Below, in pieces: positions 1 to 7,374 of a stretch of DNA of 11,959 nucleotides. A program made the translations under genes and the position numbers. The stretch spans positions 1 through 11,959 of the forward strand of contig JASLPZ010000224.1 of assembly GCA_030744725.1 (NCBI GenBank). Direction: 5' to 3'. A model generated the notes under the pieces. That model did no database searches. It saw nothing but the letters and a program-made list of their open reading frames with translations, and was not told where the DNA came from. The number at the start of each line of letters is the position of its first letter. Within the stretch, counting starts at the first letter, position 1. Source of the DNA: ARS98 sp030744725 (GTDB lineage: Bacteria > Planctomycetota > Planctomycetia > Pirellulales > Pirellulaceae).

Positions 1-653
1 TTCTTCCTCGGCGTGGAAACGCAACTTAGGCGCGTCGACTCCGTCTTCGAAACTCCACAAGTATCCGACACCCCGCGCAGCGCTGCCGCCAAATCGCTTC
101 TCCGAATCGCCGCTCCACCATGCACAAAGCTGCTCGCCCGGAATGTCGACCAAAATCTTGCCGAAGCGTTCGTAGCGCCCAAACACGTTCCCGCACGTAT
201 AGAGAAATGCGGCCTTCCCTGTTGTGCCGCTGNNNNNNNNNNCGTGCCGTCGCCGGCAAAATCCCGAATCTGTATCACCTGTGGCTGGGCAAATTGTTGC
301 GTTTCCCACAACTTGTCTCCATGCACGCTTTGGCAGATGAGCCGATCGGTGAGCACACGCAGCAACTCGTCACGGCCGTCGCCGTTCACGTCGACCAACT
401 GCACCTGTTCGGTGTTTGTGCTCGCACCACCAAGGTCGTACGTCCATCGCTTGTGCGGTGCCTCAGCGAGTCCGCCGACCAACGGCGAGAACCCGGTCAG
501 GCCAGGATCGCGACGATATGCGGGCCATTCCGCTGCAAGTACGCCAGACGAAGCCAGTTTCAGGCCCTTCACCGATTCTTGGCCCGAGGAAACGCCCACA
601 ACACCAGCCAACACGACCACAGCCACAACACATTGCCCGAGTAAGCTGCTCAT
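1..653 (-). CDS. Secreted FG-GAP/VCBS-repeat protein, partial and interrupted by an assembly gap
   Basis: The ATG at 653 opens a signal peptide (MSSLLGQCVVAVVVLAGVVG, probable cleavage after VSSGQ), so the product is exported. Residues 43-75 (WPAYRRDPGLTGFSPLVGG then KRWTYDLGG) resemble the first blade of a PQQ/FG-GAP propeller. Calcium-loop motifs typical of FG-GAP repeats follow at 88-97 (DVNGDGRDEL) and 131-136 (DFAGDG). After 137 codons the gene meets a 10-N gap. Beyond it, 77 more codons (231 to 1) continue in a protein-like frame (GKAAFLYTCGNVFGRYERFG, LCAWWSGD) and leave the window, so the C-terminus is unknown. The frames on the two sides do not match across exactly 10 bases. The start overlaps the previous gene's stop as ATGA (653-650), so the pair is likely translationally coupled. 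FG-GAP propellers bind ligands or carbohydrates, or form part of polysaccharide lyases; no catalytic residue is identifiable here. Confidence 0.8.
   Translation of the reverse strand, partial: MSSLLGQCVVAVVVLAGVVGVSSGQESVKGLKLASSGVLAAEWPAYRRDPGLTGFSPLVGGLAEAPHKRWTYDLGGASTNTEQVQLVDVNGDGRDELLRVLTDRLICQSVHGDKLWETQQFAQPQVIQIRDFAGDGTXXXXAAQQGRPHFSIRAGTCLGATNASARFWSTFRASSFVHGGAAIRRSDLAAALRGVSDTCGVSKTESTRLSCVSTPRK
233..242. other. Assembly gap (10 N)
   Basis: Ten undetermined bases join two contig pieces inside the FG-GAP gene. The open frames on the two sides agree only if the true gap length is 2 modulo 3, so 10 is a placeholder and not the real size. Any reading frame drawn straight through the Ns, such as the one giving MPATA before the gap, is an artefact. 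Confidence 0.95.
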
Positions 654-1861
654 CGGCCGACCTGCCGGACAATCAAGGGATTCTGCATCATATGGGGATC
701 AGTGGCGGCAGATTGCTGCGGTGGGAAATGAACAAAGTGCAGCCACGCCCGCCAGCGTTTGTGTGATTCTCCGTCGCGCGATTTCACAGCGGCAAAGCGC
801 TTCGAGGCGGTGAGCGTGCCGTCAGCCTGGATGTTGAGTCGTTCTTCGCCTTGCTGACCGAATCGCTCAAACGCAATCGCCAAGCATCGCTTGCGGTCCA
901 TCATGTGTGCCCAGCCCTCCGCAGGTGATGAACGCTCCGATGCGACAACGAAGGGTTGTAGTTGGCCCTTGACGCCGCGAAGGACTTGCCAGGGCGAGGC
1001 GCTGTTGCTGTCAGCTCGCAGCTCGACCTGTACGTTTTCCAACAACGATCGATAGATCGTTCGAGCTGCTCCTAACTCTACCAGTGTGCGACTGCTTCTA
1101 CTTGGCTGCTCCAAGTTCAGATTGAGCTGCAAACCAACCTCCCCTACGCGATTCTCCGGATCGTCGATCTTCAGCCGCAGATCGACCCAACTGACAGGGC
1201 CTGGAAAGATAAGGTCGGCGCTCCACTGAACACCGCCTAGTGTGCCGCTTGTTTCCGTTTTTTCAAATCGCAGTGCGACGACCATCTTGCCCTGCCGGAC
1301 GACACGTGCGTTAGTGCCGTCGCCACCGAGTTGATGTGTGTTGCCGTCGCGATCGCGAATCGTCAGCCCGATTGAACCTGGACGTAGATGCTCGGAGGGC
1401 GTGAAGTCAACAGAGCGGAGAAAGCCGCGGAAGTCGCGTGGAACCGTCCAATCAATGTAGGGAGCATTTGAGACAACGAAAGAATCACCTCTCTCGATCA
1501 ACTTGTGGCCACTCGTTCGTTCCGGCCCAGGTTCGACATCCGGTCCGTACTCGACCACGTACTCACGCCTCTCATTCGGTGCGGAGCGAGCGATAAAGTC
1601 CAACCACCATTCTGACGTTTTCTTGGCATTCGTATTCGGTCGGAATTGTGCGGCGACTGGCTTGCCGTCACGCAAAAGACGAAAACACGTAGACGCTGCA
1701 GCTGGATAAGGAAGTGCCAGCAACGCGTGTACCGGCGAGCCATCGCGATGCACCCCCGTCGGCTCTGTGACCTCAAGGGTGAGACTATGCGGCTCGGCAG
1801 CCAAGGTAGCGCTCGTCGCGAACACGGTAATGAATAGCCAGCAACAAGAATTCACGCTCAC
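650..1861 (-). CDS. Secreted protein of unknown function, possibly with a YetA/PcRGLX-like N-terminal domain
   Basis: I chose the GTG at 1861 (403 aa) because GGAG lies 6 nt upstream (1871-1868) and the start gives a normal signal peptide, NSCCWLFITVFATSATLAA, cut before EPHS. An upstream in-frame ATG at 1978 (442 aa), also preceded by AAGG, would add 39 residues in front of the hydrophobic segment and is the alternative. The mature protein looks beta-rich and has no membrane segment. Residues 25-90 (HRDGSPVHALLALPYP, then LLRDGKPVAAQFRPN, then EWWLDF) follow the pattern of the N-terminal barrel of the YetA/PcRGLX rhamnogalacturonan-lyase-like family. This is a resemblance from memory, not proof. 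The C-terminus (RAWLHFVHFPPQ, AATDPHMMQNPL) is rich in aromatics and looks conserved in style. The stop TGA (652-650) overlaps the next gene's ATG. Both products are exported, suggesting a two-protein extracellular module. Confidence 0.75.
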   Translation of the reverse strand: MSVNSCCWLFITVFATSATLAAEPHSLTLEVTEPTGVHRDGSPVHALLALPYPAAASTCFRLLRDGKPVAAQFRPNTNAKKTSEWWLDFIARSAPNERREYVVEYGPDVEPGPERTSGHKLIERGDSFVVSNAPYIDWTVPRDFRGFLRSVDFTPSEHLRPGSIGLTIRDRDGNTHQLGGDGTNARVVRQGKMVVALRFEKTETSGTLGGVQWSADLIFPGPVSWVDLRLKIDDPENRVGEVGLQLNLNLEQPSRSSRTLVELGAARTIYRSLLENVQVELRADSNSASPWQVLRGVKGQLQPFVVASERSSPAEGWAHMMDRKRCLAIAFERFGQQGEERLNIQADGTLTASKRFAAVKSRDGESHKRWRAWLHFVHFPPQQSAATDPHMMQNPLIVRQVGR

Positions 1862-2056
1862 GTTTTTCTCCAATCTTCGACCAAGCTTTCTCAGGCACCC
1901 TCGAATATAGTAAAACGCTGCCAGCTGCAATCTAGTACGGATCCGAAAGGCTCCCACCAGAAGGTATTCATGCGACATACAATGCCTTTACCGTGCTGAT
2001 TAGCAGTGTTCGATCTTTTATTGTCGTCTTTCGGACAGTAATTCCTCGAACGATCC

Positions 2057-2692
2057 TCAATACAGCCCTTCTTTGTAGGATTCTTCGATTTGTTGTCGAA
2101 GAGGCTCCACCTCGAGTCCTTCAATCTTTGTCTGATCGACCAGGATCTCGGCGAAGTCAAACGGTGGCGGAGCCGAGTGCTCGGCGGACCACTCCCAAAG
2201 CCTGGAGCGGAGTAGTGCCTTGGCACATTGAAAAAAGCACTCTTCGACTTCGACAGCGATTCCGACCAGCGGCTGCTTCCCTTCCTTTGACATGGAAGCC
2301 AGCACGTCGGCGTCGCGAATCACACAGGCACGACCGTTGACGCGCAGCGTTTCGCCCAGCCCTGGAGTCATGAACAGCAGGCCGACTTGGCCGGTCTGGA
2401 TGACATTCCGCAGGCTGTCAACACGACGATTGCCTTTCCATTCCGGAATGGCCAGCGTCCGTGAATCCAAGACTTTGCCAACGTCTGGCATGTCACCGCG
2501 AGGAGAGACATCGCATCGCCCGTCACTACCAACCGTGCCCAACAGGAGAAACGGCGAGGTGGCGATGAATGCCGCCATGTGATCATCAAGTTCAGAAAGT
2601 TGCTTCTTCACCCCCGACAAACTTGGCGATCCAAGTAGCTCCGTGAGTTCATCAGCGGAAGTCACGATTTTTTGAAAACGTTCGATAGTCAC
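2057..2692 (-). CDS. PPOX-class FMN-dependent protein (pyridoxamine 5'-phosphate oxidase-like, DR2398/MSMEG_1061 type)
   Basis: This is a cytoplasmic 211-residue protein with no signal peptide, the usual size for the family. The split-barrel flavin-binding core is clear: residues 48-68 (FLLLGTVGSDGRCDVSPRGD), the FMN-contact segment IPEWKGNRRVDSLRNV at 82-97, then VGLLFMTPG and LRVNGRACV. The late motif ECFFQCAKALLRSRLW (151-166) is typical of the DR2398 subgroup. Family members bind FMN or F420-type cofactors and reduce or oxidise small molecules; the substrate cannot be told from sequence. The start is GTG at 2692; a stop lies just upstream in frame, so no longer version is possible. AAGGA sits 10 nt before it. 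It is the last gene of the sulfatase/peptidase cluster, 43 nt after the corrected M14 stop. In the unedited sequence its GTG overlaps the shifted M14 stop as GTGA. Confidence 0.88.
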   Translation of the reverse strand: MTIERFQKIVTSADELTELLGSPSLSGVKKQLSELDDHMAAFIATSPFLLLGTVGSDGRCDVSPRGDMPDVGKVLDSRTLAIPEWKGNRRVDSLRNVIQTGQVGLLFMTPGLGETLRVNGRACVIRDADVLASMSKEGKQPLVGIAVEVEECFFQCAKALLRSRLWEWSAEHSAPPPFDFAEILVDQTKIEGLEVEPLRQQIEESYKEGLY

Positions 2693-2735
2693 AACATGTC
2701 ATTCCTTCTCAAGGGGCAATGTGTCCTAAGAACTG

Positions 2736-2828
2736 TTACTCGATCAGATGCGAACGGACCACGTCGGTCCATAGGTTGTAACCAGCGCGCGTCAGATGAA
2801 CGCGATCCTTGCCGACCAAGATCGGTTT
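2736..2828 (-). other. SGNH/GDSL-hydrolase-like C-terminal tail in the shifted frame
   Basis: In the frame one base off the M14 frame, 30 codons read KPILVGKDRVHLTRAGYN then LWTDVVRSHLIE and stop at TAA. D-x-x-H-L-T-x-A-G-Y is the C-terminal block of SGNH/GDSL hydrolases, carrying the catalytic Asp and His. The preceding M14-frame residues DKFEWLPLKATDG fit the strand that normally comes before this block, so the two parts join naturally if one G in GGG (2832-2830) is dropped. The rest of an SGNH domain, with its GDS serine motif, is absent. The tail is therefore either a relic of a lost fused esterase or a short C-terminal extension that only resembles one. Confidence 0.6.
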
Positions 2829-4179
2829 GCCCGTCCGTTGCTTTAAGTGGTAGCCACTCAAACTTGTCGGGCACCGTCGCGACGGGATTCGTCTTCTTTA
2901 CTGGAGTGGCCGCGTGTTTGGCCGTGGCGCCCGGTTGTCCAACTGGCGCTCGGAAGTGCGTGCTGACCCAAGCCGCAAGGATTGTCTGGCCGTACTCGCG
3001 ACAGCTAGCCGGGTCGGTGGATTTTCCGGGCGGCGCGAATGGAATCTCCAGAGTCGCCGCCATGATTGTGCCCTTCTTGAAACCGAAGTAATTGGAATTC
3101 ATGGGAGCCGGCGTCTTGGCGGGCTTCAGCCAAACATACGGCCCAACCGGCGCATTCTTAGGCAGCCCTTTCTTGATCCAACCCGCAAACTCCGACACGT
3201 TTTGGAAATTGTACGCAGGGTGTTCTTTGGGTCCGACGAAGTACATGACCTGATGGTCGTTCATGACCAGCGTTGGGCAGTGAAAGTCCAAGGCGAAGCG
3301 GAAGTCCTTTTCCTTGTCGAGCTTTTTGATCGCCTGAATTTCGGGGTAGATACTCTTGTCACCGTAGTCACGATTGTGATCGTGTGGTCTGCGGTTCTTA
3401 CCCTGATCTCCTTCCTCGACGCCGTCTTTATCAACAAACGGCACTGCATAGAGCACATACTTTTTGCGAAACTCCTTGGCGAACTCGCTCTCTGACATCG
3501 CCTCCTGCAAAAACCCTTCGAGCACGTAACTCGCAATGGTCTCGGTAGCGTGATGTCTTCCGGTTACGAGCATTGACAGCACTTCCGGTCCAGGTGAACC
3601 AATTTGCAGCAGTTCCACCTCGCGACCGTTTCGGCTCTTCGTCAAGATGCTCTTCTTGAGGTGCGGATTTGAAGCATTCTTCTTAAGGAAGTCGTCAAGC
3701 TCCGTTTGTACGTACGGAATTGTCACCGCGAATCGAACTCGTTCATTCGCCTTTGTGAAGTCGTAGAAGAACGAATCGCCATCGACTTGAGCTGTGCCCA
3801 TCCACTTCCAGGTCGTACCCAAGTCAGTACTGATCGCCGGGCCTTGAAATCCGATTGCACCGTTCTTGAAGCCGGCCACGTCTTCGGGAAAGACAAAGTT
3901 CACTTTCCCCGGCTTCATCGATGTGGCTTCAAAACACCAATAGAACCACGGTCTGCCCCCACGAAGATCAGGCTCCAGATGCACCGAACTATCTGCATTG
4001 GCCGTCACCTTGGCATTGCCACCAGGGAAGGCGGCGTTGATTGTGACTGTGCCTTCAGACACTGTTTCCGCCTGGACCTGCGACGCCGTTGTCGCCAGTA
4101 CCAGAACGGTTAGCCCCATCACGACCGACGTTCCGCCCGTTGTCGTTTTCAACCAGTCGCGTCGGTTTATTGGTCGCAT
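2736..4179 (-). CDS. Tat-exported M14-family zinc carboxypeptidase with frameshifted C-terminus
   Basis: The ATG at 4179 has GGAG 8 nt upstream. The N-terminus carries a twin-arginine signal (NRRDWLK, hydrophobic core to about residue 37, TASQVQA cut), so a folded metalloenzyme is exported. Residues 40-160 form a beta-rich domain like the N-terminal domain of cytosolic-carboxypeptidase-type M14 enzymes (RPWFYWCFEA). The catalytic domain, about 160-410, has the zinc ligands H210-x-x-E213 (GRHHATE) and H300 (LDFHCP), the substrate-binding NRD at 269-271, and the catalytic Glu E378 (ATLEIPF). All key M14 residues are present. Removing one G from the GGG at 2832-2830 continues the protein for 30 more codons to TAA at 2738-2736. 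Without that correction the frame runs on in unconvincing sequence to 2689. It lies 29 nt after a sulfatase and probably shares its transcript. The substrate may be a peptide or amide bond on glycopeptides; this is not determinable here. Confidence 0.85.
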
Positions 4180-4208
4180 TGAAACGGCTCCGGCAGCTTG
4201 CGTGGTAG

Positions 4209-5735
4209 TTACGAAGCAGGGCGAGTCGCTTTTGCCGCTTTGATTGTCTCCAGCCGCGCCCGCATTCTCTCCGCTCGATCCGCATTTTTGCGAATCACAT
4301 TCTCTCCCTGCGAAGGATCAGATTCGAGGTTGTAGAGCTGCTCGGCGGGCGCGTCCTTTTTAAGCCTTCCATTTACTACATCGCTGTTCGTTTGTCCGGC
4401 AAACTTCAACGCCGCTGGGCCGCCTAGAGCATGTTCTCCGGGTCTTGAGCCACCAAATCCGCCGCCGCCTTTTGCACCGATGAAGACCCAATTCTCGTCG
4501 CGAAATGCGAGATGGGTCCCTCTGGCGGCACCGAGAATGAGATGATCTCTAACGGGGTTTTCTGGCGTCCCGGTAAGGGCTGGAAGCACGTTGAAGCTGT
4601 CCGGGCCATCTGTGGCGCTAAGCTTCTGTCCTGTAAGCGCCGCCATCGTTCCGAGCAGATCGACGTTGCAGATGAGCTGATCGGAAACAGATTCGGCTTC
4701 GATCTTTCCCGGCCAACGCGCAATGAACGGTACGCGATGCCCGCCTTCCCACGCGTCAAATTTGAAGCCGAGCAGGTCGCCGTTGAGCCGATGCCCCTTC
4801 TTAATGGCATTCTGTCCGCCCTGATTAATCATCCCGCCGTTGTCGCTGGTGAAAATGACGAGCGTCTTGTCGGCCAGCCCCTGATCTTTCAGTGTCTTCA
4901 TCACTTCGCCCACAATCCAGTCCAGCTCGTGCACGAAATCGCCATATCGTCCGCAGTGGCTAGTGCCCTGAAAACGAGGAGCCGGAGTGAACGGGTGGTG
5001 AATGTTTGTCGTCGCAAGATAGAGGAAGAACGGTCTGTCCTTGTTGGCCTTGATCCACTCGAGGGACTTCTCGGTCAGCCGTGTACCGACGGCTTCGTCT
5101 TGGTAAATTGCGTGCGCCGCGTCAGCGCCTCCGATTTGGTCGAGGCCCATCTTCTCCTGAAATACCCGCGTCTTCGCCTTTCTTCCATAAACGAAGGGGT
5201 CGTCCGGCACGAGTCCAACAACTCGATGATTCTCGATAAAGACGAAAGGCGGATGACTGTTCACCACCGGCACGCCGAAATAGTAGTCGAACCCAGCTTC
5301 AAGCGGCCCCGGCTTCAGTTCGCCATTCCAATCTGGAGTCTCCTTCCCAAATCCGAGATGCCACTTGCCGATGCAGGCCGTTCTGTAGCCGGCGTTTTTC
5401 ATCACATCAGCGACGGTCGTGCGATCAGGATTGAAGACGAGCCCCGACCTGAGAAAGACCGGTTTCGATAGGCCCTTGCGAAATGGATACTCGCCCGTGA
5501 TCAGAGCGTAACGCGAAGGCGTGCAGACGGCCGACGCCGAGTGTGCATCCGTAAATCGGCGCCCCTCCTTGGCGAGTTGATCGATGTTCGGCGTTTGGAG
5601 CTTCGTTGCGCCATAACAACCGACATCTCCGTAACCCAGATCGTCAGAAAAAATGACGACCACATTCGGTTTCGCCGCAAGCGAAGTTGTGGCTCCGATT
5701 GCAAGTATGCACAATGTGTTTATGATGTTCTTCAA
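4209..5735 (-). CDS. Secreted arylsulfatase-family hydrolase (sulfatase S1 type), first of the pair by coordinate
   Basis: This 508-residue enzyme should hydrolyse sulfate esters outside the cytoplasm; the natural substrate is unknown. It starts at TTG 5735; no ATG lies in frame before the core, and this start gives a clean signal peptide (KNIINTLCILAIGATTSLA, cut near AAKPN). The sulfatase features are complete: metal-binding D31-D32 (FSDDLGYGD), the formylglycine motif C71-T-P-S-R75 followed by YALITG, G123-K-W-H-L-G with K124 and H126, H246-H247 (NIHHPF), D298-N299 (TSDNGG) and the late active-site lysine K325 before WEGGHRVP. C71 needs conversion to formylglycine by a maturase not present in this window. 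A C-terminal subdomain with LYNLESDP closes the fold. It lies 14 nt after the second sulfatase and 29 nt before the M14 peptidase, indicating one operon. Confidence 0.93.
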   Translation of the reverse strand: MKNIINTLCILAIGATTSLAAKPNVVVIFSDDLGYGDVGCYGATKLQTPNIDQLAKEGRRFTDAHSASAVCTPSRYALITGEYPFRKGLSKPVFLRSGLVFNPDRTTVADVMKNAGYRTACIGKWHLGFGKETPDWNGELKPGPLEAGFDYYFGVPVVNSHPPFVFIENHRVVGLVPDDPFVYGRKAKTRVFQEKMGLDQIGGADAAHAIYQDEAVGTRLTEKSLEWIKANKDRPFFLYLATTNIHHPFTPAPRFQGTSHCGRYGDFVHELDWIVGEVMKTLKDQGLADKTLVIFTSDNGGMINQGGQNAIKKGHRLNGDLLGFKFDAWEGGHRVPFIARWPGKIEAESVSDQLICNVDLLGTMAALTGQKLSATDGPDSFNVLPALTGTPENPVRDHLILGAARGTHLAFRDENWVFIGAKGGGGFGGSRPGEHALGGPAALKFAGQTNSDVVNGRLKKDAPAEQLYNLESDPSQGENVIRKNADRAERMRARLETIKAAKATRPAS

Positions 5736-5749
5736 TTCGATCTTCCCTT
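5736..5749 (-). promoter_or_regulatory. Ribosome binding site supporting the TTG start of the sulfatase
   Basis: The 14-nt spacer after the upstream sulfatase's TAG reads AAGGGAAGATCGAA in the minus direction. AAGGGA is a good Shine-Dalgarno match placed 8 nt before the TTG at 5735, which supports this unusual start and reinitiation after the upstream stop. Confidence 0.55.
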
Positions 5750-7294
5750 CTATTTCTTGGAAGGCTGCTTCGTTGCCTGCTTATTCGACCGGCGCCTGCG
5801 CGGTGTCGGGACCGGTGGCTTTGTTGGACGCTCGTCGGTCAAGTCGAAGAACCGCATGTTCTTGCCGACGCGATCGTAGTCGCCGAGGTCTTCGCGCATT
5901 GATTCGGCTAGCGCGAGCAAACGCTCGACCACTTGAGGATTCTGATCAGCGACGTTGGTTGTTTCGCCAATATCGCTTGCCAAATCGATTAGAAAAGGAC
6001 GGTCGAAACCGATTCGGTCAACCGGAGCGATGTGGACGTTCCTGCCGAACGGTGCCGCTCCGATTGGCTCTTTCTCACGCGGCAGATGCAGCTTCCACTG
6101 GCCTTGCCTGACCGATTGAAGATGGACTCGTAAGTAGTAGAAAAACGCTTTGTCCGGGTCCGCTTTGTCGAATTCACCGTGGAAGAGGTGGCGGATGTCT
6201 TCGCCATCGATGACTCGATCATCTGGGGGCTGTGTGTCGGCAAGCGCCGCCAGTGTCGGCAAAACATCCAGCGTACTGGCGAGTCTGTCGCAGGTTGTTC
6301 CCGCCGGCACGCGATCGGGCCCCCACAGAATCGTCGGCACACGAACACCGCCCTCGAAAGTCGACACCTTGCCGCTGCGAAGCAAGCCCGCCGATCCACC
6401 GTGATCACCGGGCAGGTTTCCGTCGGCATGGTCCTTGTTCTTGATCAGCCACGGTCCGTTGTCACTCGTGAACAGCACATAGGTGTTCTTTGAGAGCCCC
6501 ATCTGTTCGATCGCGTCGAGAATCCGGCCGACGTTGAAATCGATCTCTTCGATCACATCGCCATACAAACCACGTTCGCTCTTCCCTTTGAATCGGCCCG
6601 ACGCGGCCAACCGAGTATGTGGCATCGTGTGTGGAATATAGACAAAAAACGGTTTGTCTTGCTTCCGTTCCATAAAGCCGATTGCTTCGTCCGTGTAACG
6701 CCACGTCAGAGTTGCCATGTCCGACTTTGGTTCGATAAGTTCCTCATTGCGATAGAGATTGGCGACACCGTCATTGCTGGTCGGTGTGCCGTAGAAGTAA
6801 TCGAATCCCTGCCGTGTCGGAAACAGATCCATGAAGAAGTCGCTTTGCGAGTGCCTCGCCAAATCCCACTTGCCGAAACAGCCGGTGGCGTATCCCTTGG
6901 CCTTGAGCAGTTCAGCGATCGTGATTTCGTCACTATGCAGAATCGGATGGACCTGCTTGACGTTGCCGCGCTCGGCGACACGCATCGGATAGCAACCGGT
7001 CATCAACGCCGCTCGCGATGGTCCGCAAATCGGCTGAGCGTAGAAGCTGGTAAACTTCATCCCTTGCTTCGCCATTCCGTCCAGCCGTGGCGTGCGAATG
7101 TCGGGCGATCCAAAGCAGCCGATGTCCTGATACCCCTGATCGTCGGCGAAGATGACGACAAAGTTGGGTAATCGTTCGGCGGCGCGAACCGTAATCGCAG
7201 ACGCCATGACAGAGAAGATCGACACAGCAAGCAGGACTGCTCGCAAGCTCGCCTTTCTACTTGAGTAGTGATGGCCCATCGACCTTTTTTCCAT
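5750..7294 (-). CDS. Secreted arylsulfatase A-like hydrolase with GKWDLA in place of GKWHLG
   Basis: This is a second sulfatase-fold enzyme, 514 aa from the ATG at 7294. A TTG at 7303 adds three residues, and an ATG at 7279 with AAGG just upstream removes five; all keep the signal peptide (LRAVLLAVSIFSVMASAITV, cut near VRA/AERLPN). Numbering here is from the TTG. Visible motifs are D54-D55 (IFADDQGYQD), the formylglycine motif C93-G-P-S-R97 (ICGPSRAALMTG), K145 in GKWDLARH, H225 and H229 (PHTMPH), D281-N282 (TSDNGPW), and K312 before FEGGVRVP. FPTRQGFDYFYGTPTSND resembles the same stretch of human arylsulfatase A. The His of the usual GKWHLG is Asp147, which may change substrate or activity. 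The protein ends in a strongly basic tail (RRRRSNKQATKQPSKK). It leads the four-gene cluster, with a possible promoter 30-80 nt upstream. Confidence 0.92.
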   Translation of the reverse strand: MEKRSMGHHYSSRKASLRAVLLAVSIFSVMASAITVRAAERLPNFVVIFADDQGYQDIGCFGSPDIRTPRLDGMAKQGMKFTSFYAQPICGPSRAALMTGCYPMRVAERGNVKQVHPILHSDEITIAELLKAKGYATGCFGKWDLARHSQSDFFMDLFPTRQGFDYFYGTPTSNDGVANLYRNEELIEPKSDMATLTWRYTDEAIGFMERKQDKPFFVYIPHTMPHTRLAASGRFKGKSERGLYGDVIEEIDFNVGRILDAIEQMGLSKNTYVLFTSDNGPWLIKNKDHADGNLPGDHGGSAGLLRSGKVSTFEGGVRVPTILWGPDRVPAGTTCDRLASTLDVLPTLAALADTQPPDDRVIDGEDIRHLFHGEFDKADPDKAFFYYLRVHLQSVRQGQWKLHLPREKEPIGAAPFGRNVHIAPVDRIGFDRPFLIDLASDIGETTNVADQNPQVVERLLALAESMREDLGDYDRVGKNMRFFDLTDERPTKPPVPTPRRRRSNKQATKQPSKK

Positions 7295-7326
7295 TTGTGT
7301 CAAGGATTTGGAAACACAGCTCTGCC

Positions 7327-7374
7327 AGTATACTCTTAGATTCGCTGAGCGTGCGAATCAATGACCACCGGTGG
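7327..7374 (-). promoter_or_regulatory. Possible promoter/operator upstream of the sulfatase cluster
   Basis: In the minus direction TATACT (7332-7327) resembles a -10 box 33 nt before the ATG at 7294; no convincing -35 lies 16-18 nt further upstream. Directly upstream are an inverted repeat GATTCGC-7nt-GCGAATC (7339-7345 with 7353-7359) and a perfect 10-bp palindrome CCACCGGTGG (7365-7374). Their position fits repressor or activator sites for the cluster. This is inference from position only. Confidence 0.28.

Noticed and set aside
2914..3495. A 193-codon plus-strand frame with a hydrophobic middle
   Set aside because: Antisense to the M14 catalytic core, whose zinc ligands and catalytic Glu are all present; the hydrophobic run is a mirror of acidic and lysine codons.
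4512..5471. A 319-codon open frame on the plus strand
   Set aside because: It lies wholly antisense to the sulfatase with complete catalytic motifs, and its translation shows no domain or signal; a GC-rich shadow frame.
6617..7171. A 184-codon plus-strand open frame
   Set aside because: Antisense to the GKWDLA sulfatase, no recognisable motif and no ribosome site.
7295..7310. TTGACA as a -35 box at the sulfatase start
   Set aside because: It overlaps the start codons and no -10-like sequence lies 17 nt downstream; likely coincidence.
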